Of a DNA stretch of 17,422 nt, positions 1 through 9,214 are shown piece by piece. This stretch comes from Acanthaster planci (Eukaryota; Echinodermata; Asteroidea; Valvatida; Acanthasteridae). The stretch lies in NCBI RefSeq assembly GCF_001949145.1, contig NW_019091508.1:7690-25111 (forward strand). The letters are read 5' to 3'. The translations under genes were made by a program, and so were the position numbers. A model generated the notes under the pieces. The model did no database searches. It was not told where the DNA came from and saw only the letters and a program-made list of their open reading frames with translations. How positions within the stretch are numbered: the first letter of the stretch is position 1; each line of letters starts with the position of its first letter.

Positions 1-383
1 AAATCATGCAGTCGTTGTGGCTACTGAAAGGGCGAATGTTCCCCTATTGATTTATGTAAGTTTCATATCCATACTTGGTTCAGTCGGGAAATTATCGTGA
101 GAAGAAGGCTTTGGTTGTTGTCTTGCTGCTTGCTAATTTTGTGCAATTCCTTTGTCCCTTCCCACGCGATGATGGCTCTCTGTGTTGAAGCATAAAAGAC
201 CTGAAAATTGTCCAAATCAGGCAATCTTGGTGGCATCTGAAAGGGTGATTGGTCCTCTATATATTGATGTAAGTTTCATATCCATATTTGTTTTACTTAA
301 GAAATTATATGCTGAAGAAAGCATATGTTCTTGTCGAACTACTTGCTAATTTTGTGTTATTCCATTGCCTCTTTCCATTACAG

Positions 384-498
384 TTTCCTTCCTGGGCAAT
401 GATGGCTCTCTCTGTTGCAACATAAAAGACCTGAAAATTGTCCAAATCTGGCAGTCTTTGTGGCTACTGAGAGGGCAAATGTTCCCCTATTCATTTAT
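384..498 (+). other. Exon-like block in B monomer (representative of about nine)
   Basis: This is a representative 115-nt block preceded by a pyrimidine-rich tract ending CCATTACAG and followed by GTAAGT. Equivalent blocks bounded by AG and GT lie at 827-941 (donor GTTAGT), 1271-1385, 1714-1828, 2813-2928, 3483-3597, 5446-5559, 5680-5794 and 6123-6237. Damaged ones are at 2157-2271 (donor GG), 3044-3158 (donor AT) and 5219-5327 (GC donor). In B units one frame reads RNDGSLCCSIKDLKIVQIW through most of the block. Because 115 is not a multiple of three, consecutive blocks could not be joined in frame. The splice signals are seen directly; use as exons is inference. Confidence 0.5.
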
Positions 499-2929
499 GT
501 AAGTTTCATCTCCGTACTTCCTTCAATTTGGAAATTATCGTAAGAAGAAGGCTTTGGTTGTTGTCCTGCTGCTTGCTAATTTTGCGCAATGCCCGTGTCC
601 CTTCCCGCGCAATGATGGCTCTCTATGATGCAGCATAAAAAACCTGAAAATTGTCCAAATTAGGCAATCATGGTGGCATCTGAAAGGTCGATTGGTCCTC
701 TATATATTGATATAAGTTTCATATCCACATTGGTTTTACTTGGGAAATTACATGCAGAAGAAGGCATAAGTTCTTGTCGAACTACTTTCTAATTTTGTGT
801 TATTATATTGCCTCTTTCCATTACAGGTTCCTTCCTGCGAAATGATGGCTCGCTCTGTTGCAGCACAAAGGACCTGAAAATTGTCCAAATCTGGCAGTCC
901 TTGTGGCTACTGAATGGGCGAATGTTCCCTTATTCATTGATGTTAGTTTCATATCCATACTTCCTTCAATTGGGAAGTTATCGTAAGAAGAAGGATTTGG
1001 TTGTTGTCCTGCTGCTTGCTAATTTTGGGCAATTCCTTTGTCCCTTCCCGCGCAATGATGGCTCTTTATGTTGAAGCATAAATGGCCTGAAATGTTTTCC
1101 AAATCAGGCAATCTTGGTGGCATCTGAAAGGGGAATTCGTCTTCTATACATCGATGTAAGTTTCATATCCATATTTGTTTTACTTAGGAAATTATCTGCA
1201 GAAGAAGGTATACGTTCTTGTCAAACTAGTTGCTAATTTTGTGCTATTCCATTGCCTCTTTCCATTACAGGTTCCTTCCTGCTAAATGATGGCTGTCTAT
1301 GTTGCAGCATAAAAGACCTGAAAATTGTCCAAATCTGGCAGTCTTTGTGGCTACTGAAAAGGTGAATGTTCCCCTATTCATTTATGTAAGTTTCATTTAC
1401 ATACTTCCTTTAATTGGGAAATTATCGTAAGAAGGACGCTTTGGTTGTTGTCCTGCTGCTTGCTTATTTTGTGCAATTCCCGTGTCCCTTCCCGCGCAAT
1501 GATGGCTCTCTATGTTCCATCATAAAAGACCTGAAAATTGTCCAAATCAGGCAATCTTGGTGGCATCTGAAAGGGCGAGTGTTCGTCTATATATTGATAT
1601 AAGTTTCATATCCATATTTGTTTTACTTAGGAAATTATATGCAGAAGAAGGCATACGTTCTTGTTGAACTACTTGCTAATTTTATGCTATTCCATTGCCT
1701 CTTTCCATTACAGGTTCCTTCCTGCGCAATGATGGCTCTCTATGTTGCAGCATAAAAGACCTGAAAATTGTCCAAATCTGGCAGTCCTTGTGGCTAATTA
1801 CAGGGCGAAAGTTCCCCAATTCATTTATGTAAGTTTCATATAAAAACTTCTTTTAGTTGGGAAATTATCGTAAGAAGAAGGCTTTGGTTGTTGTCCTGCT
1901 GCTTGCTAATTTTGTGCAATTCCCGTGTCCTTTCATGCACAATGTTGGCTCTCTTTGTTGAAGCATAAAAGACCTGAAAATTGTCCAAATCAGGCAATCC
2001 TGGTGGCATCTGAAAGGTAGATGTGTCCTCTATATATTGATGTAAGTTTCATATCCATACTTCTTTTACTTAGGAAATCATATGGAAAAGAAGGCATACG
2101 TTCTTGTCAAACTACTTGCTAATTTTGTGCTATTCCATTGCCTCTTTCTATTACAGGTTCCTTCCTGCGCAATGATGGCTCTCTATGTTGCAGCTTAAAA
2201 GACCTGAAAATTGTCCAAATCTGGCAGTCTTTGTGGCTACTGAAAGGGTGATTGGGCCTCTATATATTGATGGAAGTTTCATATCCATATATGCTTTAGT
2301 TGGGAAATTATCGTAAGAAGAAGGCTTTGGTTGTTGTCCTGCTGCTTGCTAATTTTGTGCAATTCCCGTGTCCTTTCCCGTGCAATAATGGCTCTCTATG
2401 TTGCAGCATACAAGACCTGAAAATTGTCCAAATCTGGCAGTCCTTGTGGTTACTGAATGGGCGAATGTTCCCTTATTCATTTATGTAAGTTTCATATCCA
2501 TATTGTATTTAGTTGGGAAATTATCGTAAGAAGAATGCTTCGGTTGTTGTCCTGCTGGTTGCTAATTTTGTGCAATTCCTTTGTTCCTTCCTGCGCAATG
2601 ATGGCTCTCTATGTTGAAGTTTAAAAGGCCTGAAATTTGTCCAAATCAGGCAATCTTGGTGGCATCTGAAAGGGTGATTTGTCCTCTATACATTGATGTA
2701 AGTTTCATATCCATATTTGTTTTACTTAGGAAATTATCTGCAGAAGAAGGCATACGTTCTTGTCGAACTACTTGCTAATTTTGTGCTATTCCATTGCCTC
2801 TTTCCATTCCAGGTTCCTTTCTGCGAAATGATGGCTCTCTATGTTGCAGCATAAAAGACCTGAAAATTGTCCAAATCTGGCAGTATTTGTGGCTACAGAA
2901 AAGGGTAAATATTCCCCTATTCATTTATG

Positions 2930-3159
2930 TAAGTTTCATAGACATAATTCCTTTAGTTGGAAAATTATCGTAAGAAGAAGGCTTTGGTTGTTGTCTTGCT
3001 GCTTGCTAATTTTGTGCTATTCCATTGCCTCTTTCCATTACAGGTTACTTCCTGAGCAATGATGTCTCTCTATGTTGAAGCATAAAAGACCTGAAAATTG
3101 TCCAAATGTGGCAGTCCGTGTGGCTACTGAAAGGGCAAATGTTTCCCTATTCATTTATA
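2930..3159 (+). repeat. Chimeric A/B monomer
   Basis: The first half matches type A (TTATCGTAAGAAGAAGGC, then GGTTGTTGTCTTGCTGCTTG). From about 3013 it switches to type B (GTGCTATTCCATTGCCTC, then CCATTACAGG), giving a B-length unit of 230 bp. This is what unequal crossing-over or gene conversion between neighbouring A and B units would leave. Confidence 0.8.
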
Positions 3160-4125
3160 TAAGTTTCATATTCATATTTTCTTTAGTTGGGAAATTATCG
3201 TAAGGACGCTTTGGTTGTTCTCCTGCTGCTTGCTAATTTTGTGCAATTCCTGTGTCCCTTCCCGCGCAATGATGGCTCTCTTTGTTGAAGCATAAAAGGC
3301 CTGAAAATTGATGAAATCAGGCAATCTTGGTGGCATCTGAAAGGTAGATTGGTCCTCTATATATTGATGTCAGTTTCATACCCATACTTCGTTTACTTAA
3401 GAATTATATGCAGAAGAAGGCATACGTTTTTGTCGAGCTACTTGCTAATTTTGTGCTATTCCATTGCCTCTTTCCATTACAGATTCCTTCCTGCGCAATG
3501 ATGGCTCTCTATGTTGCAGCATAAAAGACCTGAAAATTGTCCAAATCTGGAAGTCCTTGTGGTTACTGAAAGAGCAAATGTTCCCCTATTCATTTATGTA
3601 AGTTTCATATCCATACTTGGTTCAATCAGGAAATTATCGTAAGAAGAAGGCTTTGGTTGTTGTCCTGCTGCTTGCTAATTTTGTGCCATTCCCGTGTCCC
3701 TTCCCGCACAATGATGGCTCTCTATGTTGAAGCATAAAAGACCTGAAAATTGTCCAAATCTAGCAATCCTGGTGGTAGCTAAAAGGGCGATTGTTCTTTC
3801 ATCGATTGATGTAAGGTTCATATCCATATTTATCTTAATTGGGAAATTATCGGCAGAAGAAGGCGTTAGTTCTTGTCGACCTTCTTGGTAATTTTGTGCA
3901 ATTCCCGTGTCCCTTCCCGCGCAATGATTGCTATCTATGTTACAGCATAAAAGACATGCTAATTGCCCAAATCAGGTAATCCTGGTGGCATCTGAAAGGA
4001 CGAATGTTCCTTTATCAGTAATGTAAGTTTCATATCCATATTTGTCTATGTGGGATATTATCGGCAGAAGAAGACGTTAGTTGTTGTCGAACTGCTCTCT
4101 AATTTGTCAATTTTTGTTCTTTCTT

Positions 4126-4966
4126 CTGACTCAAAGCCCCTTTGTTTTGTACACGTTTCTTCCACCACCCACTTTAGTCCCTGAGCAAGTTGGAATTCTG
4201 AAACATTTACGTCATGATGACGTCATCACCTGATTTATTATTAACTTTTGAATATTTAAATATTCCCACAAATATATAAAAATCCATATAAAGTCAACCA
4301 CGGCCTCCTGCAATATTCTGTTGGCAGCAAGTGCCAGGATAAAATGTCTTGAATTCGTCTCATGTGGGTCAAATAACGTGACCCTTCCTCTTGGTCGAAA
4401 TCGGAAGTAGACTTATTGTTTGAAAGTGGTAAAAACCATTAAGTTTTTTTCAACGGAATTAGTCCGTCGGTGTTAGTGCTGGGTAGAAACCCTGCTTCTA
4501 TCCTGGAGAGGAAGTGGTTTAGGCAAATATTGAGCTCGTTTAATGATGACATCATCAACAATTGCTTTTTTCATAACGGACATTATTGACATGTCCAATG
4601 TTATTAATTTTGCCTGGATTCTACTTTTTCTTTGATTAAAAAGGGGCGTGACACCTGATGATCTGCGTGGGGACGTATTAAGTCCTGAACCCCAAACAGG
4701 ACGGGTGATGAAGTCAATGACAACACCAGACCCTTAACTTGCAGATTCAGCATGGCGTCGTTTGCCAAAGAATGTCAGGGTAGTTTCGAAGTGTATATCA
4801 TACAGTACAACTTCTTGTCACAGTTAGCAACAGTGACATTCATTTTTGCGCCAAAATGTTCAGGATAATGCAACAGATGTCATCTATAGTGGCCGGCAAT
4901 CTTTTTCTTATATTTTGTACACAGAAAATTTGAAATGTGCAATCAATTACTGGTATGTTAGATTTT
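4126..4966. other. Non-repeat segment interrupting the array
   Basis: Similarity to the monomer stops shortly after CTCTCTAATTTGTC near 4110-4125 and resumes around 4967 (TTATCATAG..GGCCTTAGTTCTTGTCC). The roughly 840 bp between contain no convincing open frame, RNA gene or transposase. Two near-identical palindromes lie 329 bp apart: TGATGACGTCATCA at 4215-4228 and TGATGACATCATCA at 4544-4557. It could be an inserted element, or older unique DNA captured between two array blocks. The flanks do not show a clean target duplication. Confidence 0.6.
4215..4557. repeat. Pair of CRE-like palindromes in the array interruption
   Basis: The perfect 14-bp palindrome TGATGACGTCATCA (4215-4228) recurs with one mismatch at 4544-4557. 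The first contains a full TGACGTCA CRE core. They may be ends of a small mobile element or paired bZIP sites; neither is shown. Confidence 0.4.
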
Positions 4967-6300
4967 ATCATAGAATTTCGGTTTCCTGGCCTTAGTTCTT
5001 GTCCTACTAATTCCCTATTTTGTGCAATTGTCATGTCTCTACGTATTTCGGGTCCCTTCCCGCATTTGAAAGTTCGAATGTATTTCTATCCATTAATGTA
5101 AGTTTCGTATCTGTATTTTTTTTTTTTTTTGGTTGGGAATTATCGTCAGAAGAAGGCCTTAGTTCCTGTCCTAGTGCTTGCTAATTTGGTGCAATTGCCA
5201 TGTGTCTACGCATTGCAGGTCTCTTCCCGCGCAATGATGGCTCTCCATTTGGCAGCATAAAAGACCTTGTCCTAATCTGAAAGTCCTTGTGGCATCTGAA
5301 AGGGCGAATGTTCCTTTATCCATTGATGCAAGTTTTACATCAATATTTCTTTTTGTTCAGAAATTATCATGAGAGGAATACCTTAGTTCTTGTCCTACTT
5401 CTTGCTAATTTTGTGCGTTATTTTCAATTTTTCTTCGCGTTACAGGTCCTTTCCTGCACATTGTTGGCTCTCTATGTTGCAGCATAAAAGACCTGAAATT
5501 GTCCAAGTCTGGGAATCCTGGTGGCATCTGAAAGTTCGAATATTCCTCTGGCCATTGATGTAAGTTTCATATCCATATTTGTTTTAGTTGGGAAATTATA
5601 ATCAGAAGAAGGCCTTAGTTTTTTTCTTTTCCTACCGCTTCCTAATTTTGTGCAACTCCCGTGTCTCTACGCATTACAGGCCCCTTCCAGCGCAACGATG
5701 GCTCGCCGTTTGGCAGCATAAAAGACCTGCAAATTGTCCCAATCTGGAAATCCTGGTGGCATCTGAAAGAGCGAATATTCCTTTATCCATTGATGTAAGT
5801 TTTACATCCATATTTCTTTTAGTTCAGAAATTATCATGAGAAGAAGACCTTAGTTCATGTCCTGCTGCTTGCTCATTTTGTGCAATTCCCTTGTCCCTTC
5901 CCGCGCAATGATGGCTCTCTATGTTGCAGCATAAAATACCTGAAAATTGTCCAAATCTGGCAATCCTGGTGGAATCTGAAAGGGTGAGTGTACCTTTATC
6001 CATTGGTGTAAGTTTCATATCCATATTTGTTTTAGTTGGGAAATTATCGGCAGAAGAAGACATACGTTCTTGTTGAACTACTTGCTAATTTTGTGTTATT
6101 CCATTGCATCTTTCCATTACAGGCTCCTTCCTGCGCACTGATGGCTCTCTATGTTGCAGTATAAAACACCTGAAAAATGTTCTAATCTGCCAATCCTGAT
6201 GGCATCTGAAAGAGCGAGTGTTCCTCTTTCCATCGATGTAAGTTTCATATCAATATTTGATTTAGTTCAGAAATGGTCCTCGGAAGAAGGAGTCTTTGTC
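4967..6300 (+). repeat. Satellite array, right block
   Basis: Box starts at 5099, 5329, 5561, 5796, 6009 and 6239 give spacings of 230, 232, 235, 213 and 230. The first copy (4967-5098) lacks about 75 bp of its centre. Copies here differ more from each other than in the left block. Several carry TCTACGCATTACAGG where left-block B units have CTCTTTCCATTACAGG. Both lengths occur: 5796-6008 is an A-type 213-bp unit and 6009-6238 a B-type 230-bp unit. A T15 run lies at 5116-5130. Confidence 0.9.
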
Positions 6301-7090
6301 GTACTGCTTGCTATTTTTGTCCGATTCCTCATTTGTCTACGCATAAATGCTAGCTATATCACAGCAAATCTGCCATTGTCCACATCTTGTTGGCCCACCT
6401 TTTGCGTAGATATAGCCCCCAGTTTCCCCGGATAAATAGTAAGAAAATGGTCCAGAAATGGCAATTCTGGTATCATCGGAAAGCTCATGTGCTACTTTAT
6501 CTCACAATTTAATTTCATAGCCATGTTTGCTGTAGTTCGTGAGATATCGGCAAAAGAAATTGGAAGTTTATGCCCTGTTGTTTGCTGTTAAAATTCTGCG
6601 TTTGTCCACACCTTGCTGGCCCAACTTCCTGCGAAGAGATGGCTCCTTAAATATCGGCCTAAAAAGCCTCAAAGTGGATCATATTTCGGCAGTGCTAGTA
6701 CCATCAGAGACGTAATATTATCCTCTATCGAATTGTGTGGGTTTCATATCCATATTTGGTGTAGTTAGTGGGATATCGACAAAGAAATCGGAAATTGTTG
6801 CGCTGGTGGTAGGTGCTTTTTGTAATTCTGGCCAAATTCCTAAGCCGAGATTGCTCCCTAATTCCAGGCACAAAAAGCCTGAAGATGGTCCATATCTCTC
6901 AATTGTGGTATCTTCAGAAATACTACATGATTTTTTTTATCGAATTGTGCAGACTTGTGCAGATCTGGAGTCGATGAACTAATTCTAACTAATTCACAGC
7001 AAATCTGCCTTTTTCCACAAGTTGTTGGCCCACCTCCCGCGTAGAAATGTCTCCTATATCCCCGCAGCAATAGTCTGAAAATGGTCGATG
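6301..7090 (+). repeat. Strongly diverged monomers at the array edge
   Basis: Recognisable but decayed monomers: AATTTCATAGCCATGTTTG near 6510, GGGTTTCATATCCATATTTG near 6738, and each time the following GA(T)ATCG(G)CAAAGAAAT block. A second edge motif, CACAGCAAATCTGCC followed by TTGTTGGCCCACCT, appears at about 6360 and again at about 6996. Spacings are irregular (about 271, 228 and 210). Old, poorly homogenised copies at the edge of a satellite array would look like this. Confidence 0.75.
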
Positions 7091-7161
7091 GGGAAATGAA
7101 GAGGTGAAACTGCGCAATGGCTAATTTGTTTTCGTTTTGTTTTTTTATTCATTGATTCTAG

Positions 7162-7485
7162 GAGTATAAACACTGTCGTCGCAAACTTTCCACCTTCAGC
7201 TATTATGAAAGGGAAATAGCTTTATATTTTGATGAGCTTGATCTAGGGGAACTAGCCAGTTTGGTAGTCCAACTGCGCAAGCATATACTGACGCACATCG
7301 AAGACCTTCATTTAGTTGAATATAATGCGTGCCAGAGTGGATGTGTCCCAATGGTCGTGAAAAGGCATACCGGACAGCATAGGAATGCATTTCCAGTCAA
7401 GACACGAGTAGTCCAAAAGTATTGCCAGAGTTTCTGTAATAAAAAAGTATCCATAAAGTTACTGAAACGTGACAGATTGTATTAA
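7162..7485 (+). CDS. Putative 3'-terminal coding exon of an unrecognised gene
   Basis: An open frame of 107 codons begins exactly after a splice-acceptor-like sequence: a T-rich tract at 7128-7160 ending TTCTAG at 7161. That TAG is itself the upstream in-frame stop. The frame ends at TAA (7483-7485). The peptide starts EYKHCRRKLSTFSYYERE. It is basic near the C-terminus and has a helical-looking stretch (YFDELDLGELASLVVQLRKH) followed by a Cys-containing part (NACQSGCV, KYCQSFCNKK). I do not recognise the family, and I see no transposase or enzyme motif. There is no ATG near the start, consistent with an internal or last exon whose upstream partners lie in or beyond the repeat array. A poly(A) signal follows at 7979. 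It could still be a chance open frame, since 107 codons is not decisive; the coincidence with a good acceptor is the main support. Confidence 0.45.
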   Translation, partial: EYKHCRRKLSTFSYYEREIALYFDELDLGELASLVVQLRKHILTHIEDLHLVEYNACQSGCVPMVVKRHTGQHRNAFPVKTRVVQKYCQSFCNKKVSIKLLKRDRLY

Positions 7486-8868
7486 ACAATGCCAGGAGAA
7501 CTTACAGTGTACACCATACCAACCCACATCCTTTTTAGCCGAAATTAATACATTTTGTCAAGTAGCAGTCGTTAGGGCTGTAAGGTTGTACTACTCCAAC
7601 ACGCGCCTATAGAAAACAGTGCAAAATCGGACCGAAATAGCGCCGCCTGTTGACTCTCGTGAAGAGTTTGGCCTCCGTTTTTCAATGAAATTTCAAGATT
7701 ATGGCTAGAAGATCACTTTTGTTTCAATGTCATATTCCCCCCAAAACAGTAAAACTAAGCGCTCATTTATAATATAGCCGCCCGCCTCGTTCCAAAATAG
7801 GCCCGCAATTTGGGGCTTTTTGTGAACCGAACTGGAAACTCAGTCCTAAGTCGGGATTTATAGAAATATTTCCATGATGCTTCCTGATTATGGCCTGTCT
7901 TATTGTAAAAATCCCGTGGGATCACAAAAAATTTATATTATCACCAGAGAAACAAAACTTTACGACAGCCCTCCCATAAATAAATAAACAAAACAAAACA
8001 AATCTAGCAGTTTTGTACAAAGAACAATGCAACTTTGAGGTTCAGTGCCCACGCTACTGAAATTTATTTTATATTTAAAAGGAAAGTTTAAAGTACAATT
8101 TCTTTTTAATGTTCAGACCTGACTTCATTTTATTGTTTTAATGCCTTTTTGTCGTCAGTGTATTTTTACTAGCCCTCGAAAATCGTCTACCTTGCGTTTT
8201 CAATGCAGAGCAAATGACTATAATTATAATAAACTCCAGCCATTGGAGATAGAGCCACTTTCGAAACAGATGGATTTTTTAAATTGTTGCATTTTGAAAG
8301 GTACAGTGAGACTTTTCAGCTTAAATTGAAAACCAGTGTTATAAGAATCTTTCTGCCATTTGAAGGGATATGTGTTGTTTGATAAATGACATTCCCAATT
8401 TAATCACAGTCTCAACGTTTCCCAAGATTAACATACCCCCACAAATGGAATTATCGACAAAGAAGATAAATACCATATGTATTCTTGAGCGAACTGGCAC
8501 CATGATTGCACTGGTGCATAACTAGGGTTCGTTTTCCCGTTTCAAAATTTTGTTTTTCTCTGTTTTTAGTTTTTATTGACCACGGGTATTTTTCAGTGAC
8601 GCTATAAGTCAAAACAGAAGATGAAGAAAGACAGTGTGAAACTGTGTGTCCGAGGATAATTTTCTCCATGAAGCTGAGGAACAGAATGGCATTACGCGAA
8701 AAAAGAAGCAGCAACAGCAACAACATTAATTCATATAAGGGAGGTTTTGTTGAGGGCCAGGGGGTCATGACACGGACGATAATAATGCGATGGAGGGTTC
8801 ATGTTCCTTAATCTTGCCGAATCCGGCATTTGATTGCGCAATACAAATAGCGCCCTCTGTCGTTTTGG
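7486..8868. other. Intergenic region
   Basis: AT-rich sequence between the putative terminal exon and the eRF3 promoter. The short open frames on either strand look random and I find no RNA gene. Apart from the poly(A) signal near 7980 I see nothing to annotate. Confidence 0.6.
7979..7988 (+). promoter_or_regulatory. Candidate poly(A) signal
   Basis: Two overlapping AATAAA hexamers (7979-7984 and 7983-7988) lie about 490 bp after the stop codon of the putative terminal exon, followed by an ACAAAAC-rich stretch. This is a plausible 3' end for that gene, but AATAAA is frequent in AT-rich DNA. Confidence 0.35.
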
Positions 8869-8876
8869 TGACGTCA
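8869..8876 (+). promoter_or_regulatory. CRE palindrome upstream of eRF3
   Basis: TGACGTCA, the full cAMP-response element bound by CREB/ATF-type bZIP proteins, lies 119 bp before the eRF3 start codon. It sits in a locally CpG-containing stretch (TAGCGCCCTCTGTCG upstream). Position and motif fit a proximal promoter; function is inferred. Confidence 0.5.
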
Positions 8877-8912
8877 TTATGAATTCTCACACACGCGGTA
8901 CAGTCAGCAGTG

Positions 8913-8922
8913 TTCCCTTCCT
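8913..8922 (+). promoter_or_regulatory. TOP/TCT-like pyrimidine tract, candidate transcription start
   Basis: TTCCCTTCCT is an uninterrupted pyrimidine tract about 75-80 bp before the ATG. Genes of the translation apparatus often initiate at such TCT/TOP sequences, which make the mRNA responsive to TOR signalling. Its use here is inferred from position; an upstream noncoding exon is not excluded. Confidence 0.3.
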
Positions 8923-8994
8923 ATTAAGACGACAAATATAATTCCAGATTATCTCCGAAAAATTGTCGGTTAAACGACAAAAGAGCAAGCCAGG

Positions 8995-9214
8995 ATGGAT
9001 CCTGACCCGAGCGAAGGTGCAGCTCTCGACAGCTGGGAAGAACAGGCAGATCCTGGACCGGGAAATCACGGAGATACGGTCGACATTGGCAGTCAGTTCT
9101 CGGCACTGAACGTTAATGCGAAGCCCTTCGTTCCCAACGTGAATGCGCCAGCGTTTGTTCCCAATTTCGGGAATTATACCCCTAAAACCGAACCTTGCAG
9201 CACCAACGACAAGG
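8995..9214 (+). CDS. GSPT1: eRF3 exon 1: start codon and PAM2 motifs
   Basis: Encodes residues 1-73 plus one base of codon 74 (phase 1), with donor GTGAGT at 9215. It contains [13 protein letters not shown] (35-47), and then NVNAPAFVP (48-56), the tandem overlapping PAM2 arrangement known in GSPT1 that binds the MLLE domain of poly(A)-binding protein. The internal AKPF (42-45) corresponds to the IAP-binding N-terminus reported for processed human GSPT1. An acidic start (DPDPSE, SWEEQAD) precedes it. Confidence 0.95.

Larger units (their letters stand above)
1..4125 (+). repeat. Satellite array, A/B higher-order repeat (left block)
   Basis: Head-to-tail tandem copies of a monomer that starts at a TAAGTTTCATATCC box. 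Box starts are at 57, 270, 500, 713, 943, 1157, 1387, 1600, 1830, 2043, 2273, 2486, 2699, 2930, 3160, 3370, 3599, 3812 and 4024. Spacings alternate 213 (type A) and 230 (type B), giving five consecutive 443-444 bp AB dimers over 57-2272. After that the order is irregular: A, A, B, an A/B chimera, A, B, A, A, and a truncated copy. Type A carries GTGCAATTCCCGTGTCCC and GTTGAAGCAT. Type B carries CCATTGCCTCTTTCCATTAC and GTTGCAGCAT. Copies are visibly close to one another. Short open frames of 60-90 codons occur inside, but they stop at the TGA of GTTGAAGC or at TATGTAAG, so the array is not a simple coding repeat. Bases 1-56 are the tail of a B unit, so the array continues to the left. Confidence 0.95.

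Noticed and set aside
808-3062. Open frames of 60-90 codons repeated through the array (containing RNDGSLCC.. and KKALVVVLLLANF..)
   Set aside because: They arise from the repeat itself, stop at fixed places in the monomer (TGA in GTTGAAGC, TAA in TATGTAAG) and differ only as the copies differ. No start context or continuous coding frame across units.
4840-6063. Minus-strand frames at 4840-5034 and 5824-6063
   Set aside because: They run antisense through repeat units or the interruption, with no recognisable motif.
1-6300. CRISPR-like or gene-family tandem array
   Set aside because: The units are 213/230 bp without a short repeat/unique spacer structure, and the surrounding genes are eukaryotic and spliced.
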